From assembly GCF_019752095.1 (NCBI RefSeq), contig NZ_JAIEMO010000036.1, positions 1-40,345 of the forward strand: 40,345 nucleotides of DNA, read 5' to 3'. This document shows positions 8,729 through 18,028 of this stretch, piece after piece; within the stretch, counting starts at the first letter, position 1; each line of letters opens with the position of its first letter. This DNA is from Nitrosomonas sp. (lineage in GTDB: Bacteria > Pseudomonadota > Gammaproteobacteria > Burkholderiales > Nitrosomonadaceae). The notes below the pieces were generated by a model. The model ran no database searches. It saw only the letters and a program-made list of their open reading frames with translations, and had not been told where the DNA came from. The position numbers and the translations under genes are program-made.

Positions 8729-9801
8729 TGGTCAGTGGAATGAAATGGATATCGATTATTTTATTACTCATTCTTTCTACAGCACCCACATCGGCTAGTG
8801 ATTTAATTTCCACACCCACTGACCATCTCACTCAATTTGTTGTCATCGGTGACATGCCATACACCGACACAGAATATGCACTGTTAGAACAACCTGATGG
8901 AGCCATCGCCAAAACCATTCGCACGCTCAATCCTTCCTTGCTGATCCACTTGGGAGACTTCAAGCAGAGTCGATTAAGTTGCAGCGATGAATTGTTCCAA
9001 GATCGTTACCGTCAAATTGCGCAGCTCAATCCGCACAAAATCGTCTATACCCCCGGCGATAATGAATGGGTGGATTGTGACCGATTTACCTTTTCCGCAC
9101 GTTATGACGAGCTGGAGCGGCTCAGTTTCTTGCGCCAGCTTTTTTTCCACCAGGACCAGCATCAGTTAACTAAAGATATTCCTGGCCTTATCCGGCAAGA
9201 AGATTTTATTGAAAACGCGCTATGGAAATCCAATCAAGTTGTTTTTGCCACGCTGCACGTTCCTGGAACAAATAATGGCCGCAAGGAAATTTTGCGCAGC
9301 AATCTGCAGGATGCCTTGGACGAAGCCGATTATCGCGACCAATCCAACGAAAAATGGCTGCAACGATTATTTATCGCAGCGGAATCCGCGCCAGCGATCG
9401 TGATTGCATTGCATGCGGATATTTTTAATTTTGATCCTGAGAAACCGGTTTGCACTATCGAAAATCGCACTGACTGCGATGGCTATCGAAAGCTACGTGA
9501 TTTGATTAAAAGCAAAGTTGCACAGTTTAACAAACCGGTTCTGGTCATTCATGGTGACTCCCAGGCATATTGCCTGCACCAACCGTATACCTCGATTCCT
9601 AATCTTTGGCGGCTCAATGCCCCCGGAGACTACAAACATACCGATGCCAGCCAGGTTGCATTTGATTCGAGAAACAAAGCAACACCCTTTATCGTTACCG
9701 GCGTACTGGATCGCAAGCCCGCTCCGGCAATTTGCAACTATAGTATTTTCGGTGCATCACGACATTCTCCATACTTATTACCAAGAGCGCAGTTATCATG
9801 A
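8728..9801 (+). CDS. Exported metallophosphoesterase-like protein
   Basis: Predicted exported protein of 357 residues with a signal peptide (MKWISIILLLILSTAPTSA). It resembles calcineurin-like metallophosphoesterases: VVIGDMPYTDTEY (about 38-50), LLIHLGDFKQS, IVYTPGDNEWVDC and later VLVIHGDS keep the GD..., GD, GDN and H-G-D order of the fold. The first metal motif lacks the usual D-x-H and the second is GDFK rather than GDxxD, so activity is uncertain. The TAATG overlap with prfC and the ATGA overlap with yicC place it inside the operon. A second ATG at 8740 gives a tidier signal peptide and is an equally possible start. Substrate unknown. Confidence 0.7.
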   Translation: MVSGMKWISIILLLILSTAPTSASDLISTPTDHLTQFVVIGDMPYTDTEYALLEQPDGAIAKTIRTLNPSLLIHLGDFKQSRLSCSDELFQDRYRQIAQLNPHKIVYTPGDNEWVDCDRFTFSARYDELERLSFLRQLFFHQDQHQLTKDIPGLIRQEDFIENALWKSNQVVFATLHVPGTNNGRKEILRSNLQDALDEADYRDQSNEKWLQRLFIAAESAPAIVIALHADIFNFDPEKPVCTIENRTDCDGYRKLRDLIKSKVAQFNKPVLVIHGDSQAYCLHQPYTSIPNLWRLNAPGDYKHTDASQVAFDSRNKATPFIVTGVLDRKPAPAICNYSIFGASRHSPYLLPRAQLS

Positions 9802-10664
9802 TATTCAGCATGACCGGTTATGCCGCCGCTAGCCAAGAAACACCCCAAGGATCTCTCAGCATCGAAATACGCTCAGTCAATAACCGCTATTTGGACATTC
9901 TATTCCGCCTGCCGGATGAATTCCGCAAGCAAGAAGCAGTTATGCGAGAACTGCTCACCACGCAACTCAGCCGCGGTAAAGTCGAATGCCGCCTGAATTT
10001 TTCTCCATCGGCCAACACGGTAAATTTGCAGCAATTGGATGACACATTACTAGAAAAATTACTGCAACTGGAGCTAGCAATTAGAACACGACATCCTGCA
10101 GCGGCATCGCTAACCGTATCAGAAATTCTTAAATGGCCCGGTATATTGGAAAGCAATCATACAAACTTCGAAGAAGTTGATGAAATAGGGATGATGCTAC
10201 TGCAAGCTGCACTGGATGATTTAAAAGCCGCACGAATACGTGAAGGTAATAAACTCAAATCAATTTTACTGAATCGCATTCAGCAAATGCGCCAGCTGTT
10301 GCAAATAGCATCACCACGAATTCCGACACTCATTGCAGCATTTGAAGAAAAGCTACGTACCCGCTTGGAAGAAATCATAAGCAATCACGAGGATGAACGT
10401 ATTCACCAGGAAATCACGCTGTTTGCCGGGAAAATCGATGTTGACGAAGAACTCTCACGTCTACAAGCGCATCTGGATGAAGTGGAACGCATTCTAAATA
10501 AAGGCGGCTACGTCGGAAAACGGCTCGATTTCATGATGCAGGAATTGCATCGCGAAGCAAATACCATCGGATCGAAGTCAGTTGATCTGGAAATCACGCG
10601 AATTTCGATGGAATTGAAGGTGATCATTGAGCAGATGCGGGAACAAGTTCAGAATATTGAATGA
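9798..10664 (+). CDS. yicC: YicC family endoribonuclease
   Basis: Protein of 288 residues, the normal length for YicC. Signatures are the amino-terminal MTGYAAAS.......IEIRSVNNRYLDI and the carboxy-terminal DUF1732 segment GKRLDFMMQELHREANTIGS. YicC proteins are reported to be RNA endonucleases that influence small-RNA stability. It overlaps the preceding gene by 4 bases (ATGA). In many proteobacteria yicC lies beside gmk or rph; here it ends the operon and is followed by a 216-bp gap with no gene or clear terminator. Confidence 0.93.
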   Translation: MIFSMTGYAAASQETPQGSLSIEIRSVNNRYLDILFRLPDEFRKQEAVMRELLTTQLSRGKVECRLNFSPSANTVNLQQLDDTLLEKLLQLELAIRTRHPAAASLTVSEILKWPGILESNHTNFEEVDEIGMMLLQAALDDLKAARIREGNKLKSILLNRIQQMRQLLQIASPRIPTLIAAFEEKLRTRLEEIISNHEDERIHQEITLFAGKIDVDEELSRLQAHLDEVERILNKGGYVGKRLDFMMQELHREANTIGSKSVDLEITRISMELKVIIEQMREQVQNIE

Positions 10665-10880
10665 TCAAACCATTCTGGGTCTTAGCAAATTCTATTAATT
10701 TTATTGATAGCTATTAAAACTACGCTTATTTCATCATTAGCCAAAGCAAAAAATTGCTATGCTTAACTTGTGCTGGTATGGCAGATTTAATCCAGTGTAA
10801 ATTTGCATTCATTGTTTGGCAATCCGAGTCGATTATATTAAGCATCAAATCGATAACATTCCATAGAAAACTGAAATAAA

Positions 10881-11102
10881 ATGGGAAAATTATTCTTTTA
10901 TATCCTAATTGCATTATTGATTTATTGGATCATTAAAAATCGGCACTCTAAAAAAGACTCAGATATATCTGATCTAGATTCGATTGAAGATACTGTGAGT
11001 TGTGTGCATTGCGGTGTTTACTTGCCTAAAAGCGAAGCTATCAATTATCAGAACAAATATTTCTGTTGCCAGGAACATTGCGATAAATTCTTAAGCTCCT
11101 AA
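10881..11102 (+). CDS. PP0621 family small membrane-anchored zinc-ribbon-like protein
   Basis: 73 residues: one amino-terminal membrane segment (about 3-19, LFFYILIALLIYWII), a charged linker, then a Cys cluster CVHCGVYLPKSEAI...YFCCQEHC that could bind a metal. This is the arrangement of PP0621-type proteins, which commonly lie directly upstream of pilS in betaproteobacteria. It is 16 bp before PilS, so probably co-transcribed. Function is not known; the context suggests a link with type IV pili or with the PilS sensor. Confidence 0.8.
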   Translation: MGKLFFYILIALLIYWIIKNRHSKKDSDISDLDSIEDTVSCVHCGVYLPKSEAINYQNKYFCCQEHCDKFLSS

Positions 11103-11118
11103 TCTTAAATTAATTATT

Positions 11119-12771
11119 GTGTCGACACCTGCTTATACATCACAAACGAAACATTCAATTTCCTGGCCTTTCAATTCCAGGCTCATGGATGCTGACTACA
11201 CCGGACAGCACTGGCGTTCACTCTATTATTTCAATATTTACCGCGTGTTGCTTGGTAGTGGCCTGCTAATTAGTGTTTGGGAATTTAAGTTCACAAATTT
11301 TGGCTCGCACCACTACACATTGTTTTTGTACGCAGGAATTGCATATGTGATTTTCGGCCTAACTTCTATACTTCTGATTAAACTAAGAACTCCAAGTTTT
11401 AATTGGCAGTTAACCATACAGGTGATTGGTGATATCGTTATTCTTACAGCCATGTTATATGCCAGTGGTGGCTTACAAAGCGGTTTGGGCGCGATACTGC
11501 TGGTATCGCTCGCTGCAGCGGGATTAATCAGCCGCGGTCGTTTAGCGCTATTTTTTGCGTCTATTGCAACGATTAGCTTATTGTTGCAAGAAACTTATTC
11601 CTTGCTTACGGTTAATTTTTATTCTGCTCAATACTCACAAGCTGGTCTATTGAGCATGGCCTATTTTGCTGTCGCTTGGTTAGCGCATCGATTGGCTGAG
11701 CATACTTTAGCGAGCGAGCAACTAGCCAATGAACGCGGCATTGATCTGGCAAATATGTCACAAGTCAATCAATTAGTAATTCAGGATCTGCAAGAAGGCG
11801 TACTGGTGGTAGATAAGCGCGGGATTATTCGGCAGCATAATAGCTACGCTGATAAGCTGCTGGATTTGAAACCATCTTTGGGTAAGACAAAATTACTCAG
11901 GTTGTCCGATTATGCACCTGATATAGCTGACAGACTTACAAGTTGGCAGGGGGATAGCGGAATAAATTCTGAGTTGTCACGTTTAACACATAGTAATGCA
12001 TTAGTACGCATCCGATTTTTACCCATACAAGCTGACTTCCGCAATGGAGTTGTAATTTTCCTTGAAGATATAGGGCGCATACAGGCACAGTTGCAACAAC
12101 TTAAACTTGCAGCAGTTGGACGTTTAACGGTCAATATTGCGCATGAAATTCGTAATCCACTTTCTTCTATCAATCATGCAGCTGAACTTTTGGAAGAAGA
12201 GCAACAAGAAAATCATAAAGATCCTCGTTTAATACGAATCATCTGTGATAACACTCGGAGATTAAACAAGATTGTACAAGATGTATTGCAACTGAACCGG
12301 TGTAACATTTCAAAACCGGATATCTTTGAGGTCAAGGATTTTATTAAAAAATTTATCGAAGAATTTTGTGATGTTGAAAAAATAGATAGAAATGTATTCA
12401 TATTTCATAACCCTCATAATTATTTAGTTAGTTTTGATCGTGACCACCTGAATCAGATACTTTGGAATTTGTGGAGAAATGCGTGGCGGCATTGCCGTAA
12501 GCAAGCTGATAGTGTTTATATTGAATTGTCTACAACCAACGGTAATAATATTTGTCTCAGTATCATTGACGATGGTCCAGGTGTAGATTCGCAGCAAGTG
12601 AAAGAGATCTTTGAGCCTTTTTTTACAACGGCGGCTGGTGGAACGGGATTGGGTCTATATGTGGCACGCGAATTGTGCGAAACAAATCAGTCATCACTTG
12701 ACTATATTGAAGGTTCTTCAGGTGGCCATTTCAGAATAATCTTTAGTCGCGTAAAACATGCCGATAGATAA
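11119..12771 (+). CDS. pilS: Sensor histidine kinase PilS (type IV pilus regulation)
   Basis: Inner-membrane kinase of 550 residues. Six membrane segments lie within about 38-190, a PAS-like domain at about 215-320 (QEGVLVVDKRGIIRQHN), a dimerisation/phospho-acceptor helix with His342 in NIAHEIRNPLSS, and a catalytic ATPase domain with the N-box LWNLWRNAWRH, DDGPGV and GTGLGLYVARE. The start is GTG at 11119; an ATG 22 codons in is an alternative. The gene overlaps pilR by 14 bp. In Pseudomonas PilS senses PilA in the membrane and controls PilR phosphorylation; the same role is inferred from context. Confidence 0.9.
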   Translation: MSTPAYTSQTKHSISWPFNSRLMDADYTGQHWRSLYYFNIYRVLLGSGLLISVWEFKFTNFGSHHYTLFLYAGIAYVIFGLTSILLIKLRTPSFNWQLTIQVIGDIVILTAMLYASGGLQSGLGAILLVSLAAAGLISRGRLALFFASIATISLLLQETYSLLTVNFYSAQYSQAGLLSMAYFAVAWLAHRLAEHTLASEQLANERGIDLANMSQVNQLVIQDLQEGVLVVDKRGIIRQHNSYADKLLDLKPSLGKTKLLRLSDYAPDIADRLTSWQGDSGINSELSRLTHSNALVRIRFLPIQADFRNGVVIFLEDIGRIQAQLQQLKLAAVGRLTVNIAHEIRNPLSSINHAAELLEEEQQENHKDPRLIRIICDNTRRLNKIVQDVLQLNRCNISKPDIFEVKDFIKKFIEEFCDVEKIDRNVFIFHNPHNYLVSFDRDHLNQILWNLWRNAWRHCRKQADSVYIELSTTNGNNICLSIIDDGPGVDSQQVKEIFEPFFTTAAGGTGLGLYVARELCETNQSSLDYIEGSSGGHFRIIFSRVKHADR

Positions 12772-14191
12772 CGAACGAATTGTTAACCTGCAAAAAAAAA
12801 CTCTAGCGCCCAGGATACTGGTTGTGGATGATGAGCCGGATATTATTGAATTGTTGGAACTGACGCTCGCGCGGATGGGAATGGAAGTTTCTAGTGCAAC
12901 GTGTATCAGTGACGCCAAAGCACTGCTGCAATCACACCAATTTCAACTATGTTTGACCGACATGCGCTTACCAGATGGCAACGGATTGGAATTGGTCAAA
13001 TATATCTCACAGCACTGCGCTGATGTTCCTAGCGCTGTTATTACGGCATATGGCACGACAGAAAATGCAGTAGCTGCGCTAAAAGCAGGTGCTTTTGATT
13101 ACCTACCTAAACCAGTCTCTTTGAAGCAATTACGTGATTTGGTCAAATCGGCTTTAAACTTGCCACCGATAAAGATTGAATCAGCAGAGCGGAGCGAAAC
13201 AAGTCAGCGTACTTTACTGGGTGAATCTGAATCGATGCATCAGTTACGTGCAACTATCGACAAGCTTTCGCGTAGCCAAGCATCAGTATATATCAGTGGT
13301 GAATCTGGCAGCGGTAAAGAATTGGCTGCAAGGATGATTCATGAAAGAAGTGCCCGCCACAAGCAACCATTTGTTGCGGTCAACTGTGGTGCGATTCCGG
13401 AAAATTTAATGGAAAGTGAATTCTTCGGCTATAAAAGAGGCGCCTTCACTGGTGCTGAAAAAGATCATGATGGGTTTTTCCTGACTGCCAACAGCGGCAC
13501 CTTGTTTCTTGATGAAGTCGCTGATTTGCCATTAACGATGCAAGTTAAATTGCTTAGGGTCATTCAAGAAAAACAAGTAAGAAGGATTGGTGATACACAA
13601 GAAAGAAATATTGATGTACGAATTATCAGTGCCACACACAAAAGACTAAGTCAGTGCGTCGCAATGGGTCAGTTTCGGCAGGATTTGTATTATCGTTTGA
13701 ATGTAATTGAATTAAATATGCCCGCATTACGCGAGATGCGCGAAGACATACCATTGATTACAAGAGTTATTCTTGAAAAACAGTGCCGGGAAACCAAGCG
13801 ACCTACTTGCCGCATTAAAAAAGATGCTATGGCAATGCTAAGAAACTATGATTTTCCAGGTAATGTTCGCGAACTTGAAAATATACTAGAACGCACGTTA
13901 GCACTCTGTTCCGAAGTAGAAATTGGTGTTGAAGAATTACAATTACCTAATCAAACGTTAGATGCTGCAGTCAAAGATACGATAGATGTCACTCAAACCT
14001 CTGTCAACATACTTCCGATAAATGCGGATCAAAATATACCGCTACAAGATTTTCTCGACAGACTGGAAAAAGATTCTATTGTCAAGGCACTGAATGAAAG
14101 TCGATACAATCGCACTAAGGCAGCAAAAACACTGGGCATTACGGTGCGCTCATTACGTTACCGAATGGAAAGATTGGGGTTAAATGACTAA
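12758..14191 (+). CDS. pilR: Sigma-54-dependent response regulator PilR
   Basis: 477 residues in three parts: a receiver domain (about 18-130) with Asp68 in LTDMRLPDG as phospho-acceptor and the acidic pair in VVDDEPD; an AAA+ domain with Walker A GESGSGKE (181-188), the sigma-54 contact loop GAFTGA (228-233) and TLFLDEVADLP as Walker B; and a Fis-type helix-turn-helix at the end (NRTKAAKTLGITVRSLRYRM). It activates sigma-54 promoters, classically pilA. No pil structural gene lies in the window, so its targets are elsewhere. Translationally coupled to pilS. Confidence 0.93.
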   Translation: MPIDNERIVNLQKKTLAPRILVVDDEPDIIELLELTLARMGMEVSSATCISDAKALLQSHQFQLCLTDMRLPDGNGLELVKYISQHCADVPSAVITAYGTTENAVAALKAGAFDYLPKPVSLKQLRDLVKSALNLPPIKIESAERSETSQRTLLGESESMHQLRATIDKLSRSQASVYISGESGSGKELAARMIHERSARHKQPFVAVNCGAIPENLMESEFFGYKRGAFTGAEKDHDGFFLTANSGTLFLDEVADLPLTMQVKLLRVIQEKQVRRIGDTQERNIDVRIISATHKRLSQCVAMGQFRQDLYYRLNVIELNMPALREMREDIPLITRVILEKQCRETKRPTCRIKKDAMAMLRNYDFPGNVRELENILERTLALCSEVEIGVEELQLPNQTLDAAVKDTIDVTQTSVNILPINADQNIPLQDFLDRLEKDSIVKALNESRYNRTKAAKTLGITVRSLRYRMERLGLND

Positions 14192-14221
14192 AACAACTTG
14201 CTGACTTTAGCCAGTAGTTGT
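14192..14221 (+). terminator. Possible weak terminator after pilR
   Basis: AACAACT (14192-14198) can pair with AGTTGTT (14215-14221) with further imperfect pairing inside (TGCTG / CCAG), directly after the pilR stop. There is only a short TTT run afterwards, so the call is weak. Confidence 0.4.
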
Positions 14222-14371
14222 TTAGAATACGAAATCCTTACAAATCCTGCATCCCGAAAAACATCCTCTAAAAGCAATTTATCATGTACATCAACGAATT
14301 CGATAAGTCTGATGCACAAGATAAGGCTTGTTTCTTTGATAGTTGCTTCAGTTATTTATCAACCCCACATC

Positions 14372-14953
14372 TCAACGTCCGGTCAAGGCTGATTGCAGCA
14401 AAGTAGCCGCAGCGGGTCCGCTAGCGTTACTAACATAACTTGTGATAACGGGAATAAATTGTCCAACCATATCCGGAGAAAGATTCAATTGCTGAAATGA
14501 TGCTGCAAGTGCAGTGGCATTACCCAACGTATTATTGCTATCACCCATTAGCGATGACAAATTACCAGATAAATTCGACATTGCTGGCGCAGCGCTTAAC
14601 ATGTTATCCATTCCCGGAATAGATCGGGATAACGCCGCAAATGCTTGCGGATCCATATTGCCTTGAGCCATCTGGAAGATGGCGCCAGCACCGCCTAGCG
14701 CCTGTTGCTGTGATACGCCAAGCCGGTGAGCCAAAATATCCACCAAGCCAATTTGCGCCACTCCAGCCGGATTATTCGCTGCTGTTGCTCCGGCATTCAG
14801 TACTTGTCGACTGCTTTGCGCCGCGCCTTCGACCGTTGACAAGCTTTGGTCAATCGCCCCTAATGGATTAGTACCGCCTGTATTAGTTGCACATCCGCTT
14901 ACGGATAAACATACTGCAATGGCGATTAAATAAGAATAATTGATCTTTTTCAT
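14372..14953 (-). CDS. DUF2780-type lipoprotein (VcgC/VcgE-like)
   Basis: 193 residues with a lipoprotein signal peptide: MKKINYSYLIAIAVCLSVSGC, the Cys near residue 21 being the lipidation site. The mature part is rich in Ala, Gly, Asn and Ser and shows the DUF2780 pattern: VDILAHRLGVSQQQALGGAG, AIFQMAQ, then MDNMLSAAP, and a final FIPVITSYV. AAGGGG lies 6 bases before the ATG on the minus strand, which fixes the start. The family's role is unknown. It stands alone, convergent with pilR. Confidence 0.78.
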   Translation of the reverse strand: MKKINYSYLIAIAVCLSVSGCATNTGGTNPLGAIDQSLSTVEGAAQSSRQVLNAGATAANNPAGVAQIGLVDILAHRLGVSQQQALGGAGAIFQMAQGNMDPQAFAALSRSIPGMDNMLSAAPAMSNLSGNLSSLMGDSNNTLGNATALAASFQQLNLSPDMVGQFIPVITSYVSNASGPAAATLLQSALTGR

Positions 14954-15142
14954 GATAACCCCTTACAAAAAATGGAGAATAATTAAACTTTCAACAAATA
15001 TTTTAAGTGACAGCATGCCATCAACAAACGTTCAGTGCTACATAATACATGCATTGTCATAAATTCTTCATAATACAGTCATCAAATTTTCATACTCTTT
15101 GGCTATGCTCTCTCATATCATAAATAACACAGGAGAAAAACA

Positions 15143-15337
15143 ATGCACTGTTTAATTAAAGAATGGCCAAATAAAATGGCAACGCTGATGACTGAAGATG
15201 GTGTAGTACTTTGGACATTTAGCGATGTGGAAGAAGCTCGCAAAGTATGGCAAGACTGGTGTTCACTTCAGAATGACAAAAATTCTAGCCAAATCGGACG
15301 CCTTTGTAAATCAGACTTATCAGAGCAAATTCTCTGA
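15143..15337 (+). CDS. Small hypothetical protein, 64 residues
   Basis: A small soluble acidic/aromatic protein (ends ...LCKSDLSEQIL) with a good ribosome site, AGGAGA, 7 bases before ATG. It begins MHCLIKEWPNKMATLMTEDG and has a helical stretch FSDVEEARKVWQDW. No signal peptide or membrane segment. I do not recognise a family. Its own 190-bp upstream gap and its clear start suggest a real, separately expressed gene. Confidence 0.6.
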   Translation: MHCLIKEWPNKMATLMTEDGVVLWTFSDVEEARKVWQDWCSLQNDKNSSQIGRLCKSDLSEQIL

Positions 15338-15501
15338 GCGCTCAATCACAATTTAGCAACACCTACCTTTTTTCTGATTATTCATAGTGATCAGATTCAT
15401 CTTTTACTTGCCTGTTCAACCCACTGCGTATCAAGCGCCCTCCCACACCGTGGTCAAAACGCTTAAAATAAGCACCTATCTCTTTTACTCAGGCAAGTTT
15501 A

Positions 15502-16617
15502 ATGCATACAAAATTTTATTCAGAAACTCGGCCGCCACATAGGCAAGCCGATCATGCCGCGCAAAGCAGCGCGGCCGACAAATCCGGCCTTCCTGCTGGA
15601 ACATTGGTACACATCGGAGCAAAACATCAATCAGAATGTAAAATCTCAGCAATACAATACAATGCCGAAACATTTATCCGCCATGAAATTTCTTCAATTT
15701 CAGATCTGCAACAGCTGCAAAATAACGAACTGATTACTTGGGTAAATATCGACGGATTAAGCAATATTGGCATTGTTGAAGGTATTGGTCATGAATTGAA
15801 CATCCATCCTTTGGTATTAGAAGATATTTTAAGTACGCACCAACGTCCCAAGCTGGAGGAATATGAAGATTTTTTGTACCTGGTGATTAAAGGCATCAGC
15901 CTTGATCAGAGTAAAATTTTTAGCCTACAGTACGAACAAATCAGTATCTTGTTATTAGCCAACTATGTTATTACTTTCAAAGAAAAACCTGACACTACAT
16001 TTGACCCCGTCTATCACTATCTGCAAAATCGCAGCGGTCGATTGCGACTAAATGGCAGCGATTATCTAGCATACGTTATTCTTGACACTGTCGTTGATGG
16101 GTATTTTGTAGTAGAAGACAGCTTGGACGACGTCATTGATTCACTGGAAGACAATATTTTGTTCAATTCTAATAAAGAAATGTTACAAACCATACAACAA
16201 ATACGTCGCAGCCTGATTTCAATGAAACGTAATATTTCACCCTTACGTGAACTATTGGCAACAATTCAACGTATTGATACGCCGTTATTACAGGAAAAAA
16301 CTTCGCGATATTTCGGTGATGTTTATGACCATGTATTACGTGTTAACGATTCACTCGACTCCTATCGCGAAAGAATTTCGGCGATGCACGATATTTATCT
16401 TTCCAGTATCAGTAACAAAATGAATGAAACAATGAAAATTCTGACTATTTTTGCGTCTATCTTCATACCGTTGACTTTTATTGCGGGTATTTATGGAATG
16501 AACTTTGAATACATGCCGGAATTAAAATGGCGCTGGGCCTATCCTGCTATATGGGTAATCTTTATTGTAATTAGCGTAAGCTTACTCATTTATTTTAAGA
16601 AGAAAAGATGGATATAA
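15502..16617 (+). CDS. corA: CorA magnesium/cobalt transporter
   Basis: 371-residue inner-membrane cation channel for Mg2+ (also Co2+/Ni2+). The long cytoplasmic part (to about residue 300) has the CorA features NIDGL, HPLVLEDIL and a long helix (about 225-310). Two membrane helices follow, with the pore signature YGMNFEYMPEL: GMN is at 332-334, ahead of the last helix, and the tail is basic (FKKKRWI). The amino-terminal 30 residues are poorly conserved in appearance, so the true start may be an internal codon; no strong ribosome site is visible before 15502. A hairpin terminator follows. Confidence 0.92.
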   Translation: MHTKFYSETRPPHRQADHAAQSSAADKSGLPAGTLVHIGAKHQSECKISAIQYNAETFIRHEISSISDLQQLQNNELITWVNIDGLSNIGIVEGIGHELNIHPLVLEDILSTHQRPKLEEYEDFLYLVIKGISLDQSKIFSLQYEQISILLLANYVITFKEKPDTTFDPVYHYLQNRSGRLRLNGSDYLAYVILDTVVDGYFVVEDSLDDVIDSLEDNILFNSNKEMLQTIQQIRRSLISMKRNISPLRELLATIQRIDTPLLQEKTSRYFGDVYDHVLRVNDSLDSYRERISAMHDIYLSSISNKMNETMKILTIFASIFIPLTFIAGIYGMNFEYMPELKWRWAYPAIWVIFIVISVSLLIYFKKKRWI

Positions 16618-16625
16618 AATAAAAA

Positions 16626-16658
16626 AGAGATTCAATCCCGAAGTTGAATTGAATCTCT
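16626..16658 (+). terminator. Hairpin terminator after corA
   Basis: An 11-bp perfect stem, AGAGATTCAAT pairing with ATTGAATCTCT, starts 8 bp after the corA stop. It is preceded by an A-run and followed after some bases by TTTCTTTTT. It could act from both sides, as the next gene converges on it. Confidence 0.7.
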
Positions 16659-16708
16659 ATCAAGCGTTTCTTTTTAATAGAACTCTAAAAAGGAAACTAA
16701 TTTATTAG

Positions 16709-16743
16709 TTATTTATTATTTATTATTTATTATTTATTATTTA
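16709..16743 (+). repeat. Tandem heptamer repeat, five copies of TTATTTA
   Basis: Five uninterrupted copies of TTATTTA. On the minus strand they read TAAATAA..., giving several stop codons in a row, and the first of them is the stop of the PEP-CTERM gene. It is a simple-sequence tract prone to slippage, lying between the corA terminator and the end of the next gene. Confidence 0.9.
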
Positions 16744-17363
16744 AATGATCTTTTCTGACTACGCACTGAAAATCCAATTAATCCTAAACCAATCATCAAC
16801 ATGGCATAGGTTTCCGGTTCTGGGACTGCACTTACACCGATAACAAAATCATCCCAATCACCCAGATATTTTTTCCCCGCGCTATCGTCGTATCCTATTA
16901 CAAAATCATAGACAGCAGAGCCTACTTGCATATTTGTTCCAATCAGTCCTATCGAAGTATTTTTATCCCAAGGACCTCCATTCACAGCAAATTTACCAAC
17001 ATTACCTTCAAACTTAAAGCTTAATGGACCTGATGTACTAACTATAGAACTAACGGAAGCTCCAATTGGGTCAGATTCAAGCAATGCATTACCACCTATA
17101 ACATCATAAAACTTGTTGTTATATCCAGATTCTTGACCTAGAAAAGTATAGGTAATCATCTGCGATCCCGGTCCCGCGAAGTCAAGATACCCGATGCTCA
17201 ATGACGAACCGACAGGCAACGTGGAAAAACCCCCGATATTAAATGCCTCAGTTCGAGTTGCTGTATCGGTAGCCACAAACGACAATCCTGCACTCGCAGA
17301 ACCGCTTACGATCAACAACGCAGCTGCAATAATTGTTTGCTGCATTAAATATGTCTTACTCAT
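16737..17363 (-). CDS. PEP-CTERM exosortase-sorted exported protein
   Basis: 208 residues: signal peptide (to about 26, ...GSASA), a beta-rich exported region with no family I recognise, and a carboxy-terminal sorting signal VPEPETYAMLMIGLGLIGF followed by basic SVRSQKR. That Pro-Glu-Pro, hydrophobic helix, Arg-rich tail arrangement is the PEP-CTERM signal processed by exosortase EpsH/XrtA, usually in bacteria making exopolysaccharide. An AGAGGCG ribosome site precedes the ATG. No exosortase gene is in the window. Stop codon lies in a heptamer repeat. Confidence 0.88.
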   Translation of the reverse strand: MSKTYLMQQTIIAAALLIVSGSASAGLSFVATDTATRTEAFNIGGFSTLPVGSSLSIGYLDFAGPGSQMITYTFLGQESGYNNKFYDVIGGNALLESDPIGASVSSIVSTSGPLSFKFEGNVGKFAVNGGPWDKNTSIGLIGTNMQVGSAVYDFVIGYDDSAGKKYLGDWDDFVIGVSAVPEPETYAMLMIGLGLIGFSVRSQKRSFK

Positions 17364-17534
17364 TTGTACGCCTCTAAGAAATTAATAAAATAAAAGTAAT
17401 TTGTATCAACCAAATCGTACCTGTGGAAATTCATCTCAAGATACATTCAATACCTGAATTCGCAACAGTTTCATGCTACCCGTTGGAGAACTTTAATACC
17501 ATAGTCAATTACTCCTTATTTTACAATCTGTTAT

Positions 17535-17572
17535 CAGGACATCTTGCCTAATAAATTAGGCAAGATGTCCTG
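17535..17572. repeat. Long perfect hairpin (17-18 bp stem)
   Basis: CAGGACATCTTGCCTAA and its exact complement TTAGGCAAGATGTCCTG, separated by TAAA. There is no T-run on either side. It lies 170 bp upstream of the PEP-CTERM gene in a stretch with no convincing gene, so it may be a bidirectional terminator, a mobile hairpin element or the end of a lost element. Confidence 0.8.
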
Positions 17573-18028
17573 CATCACGAGCAAGCGCTAGCTCGACTTG
17601 AACTGGAGGCACATTGTCAGTAAGCCATGAAACTATCTACCAGCACATCTGCGCAGACAAACGGGCAGGTAGTGTCGATCTGAGAAACGCCGAATAAGAT
17701 TTTTTGCATGTGTTGTTTGAAAGGATAGACACTTATTATAGGCATTCGATAGGTTTTTCCTTCCATTTGTTTGGTAACCATAAATATCAAGTATAGCGCG
17801 GCATCTAGATTGGGGAGGCTATTGATATATTGTGTGGATATTCGTACCTCCTTCAATCCAATTGATGGTAATAACGCCAATTGGATTCAGGTAGAGATTT
17901 TTGCGAAAGGGTATTTTGTAACTCGCAATACATTGTGCTAACTTAATAAAAATTTACAAAATTAGGATGTTGAAACGATCTCAGGTAATGCTCCTCGGAT
18001 ACTGGGATAACGTTTGCCCCACTTCTAA
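17573..18028. other. Gene-poor stretch before the transposase remnant
   Basis: No convincing gene. On the minus strand a frame stays open at 17617-17880 (87 codons, ...SVYPFKQHMQKILFGVSQID...), but it starts only with TTG and matches nothing I know; a GGAGGT at about 17851 has no start codon behind it. This may be a decayed gene or the unrecognisable 5' part of the insertion element that follows. Confidence 0.4.

Noticed and set aside
14198..14392. 64-codon plus-strand frame after pilR
   Set aside because: No start context, Ser/Thr-rich chance frame overlapping the end of the DUF2780 gene.
17617..17880. 87-codon minus-strand frame
   Set aside because: TTG start only, no placed ribosome site, no recognisable family, lies in IS debris; mentioned only as an open stretch.
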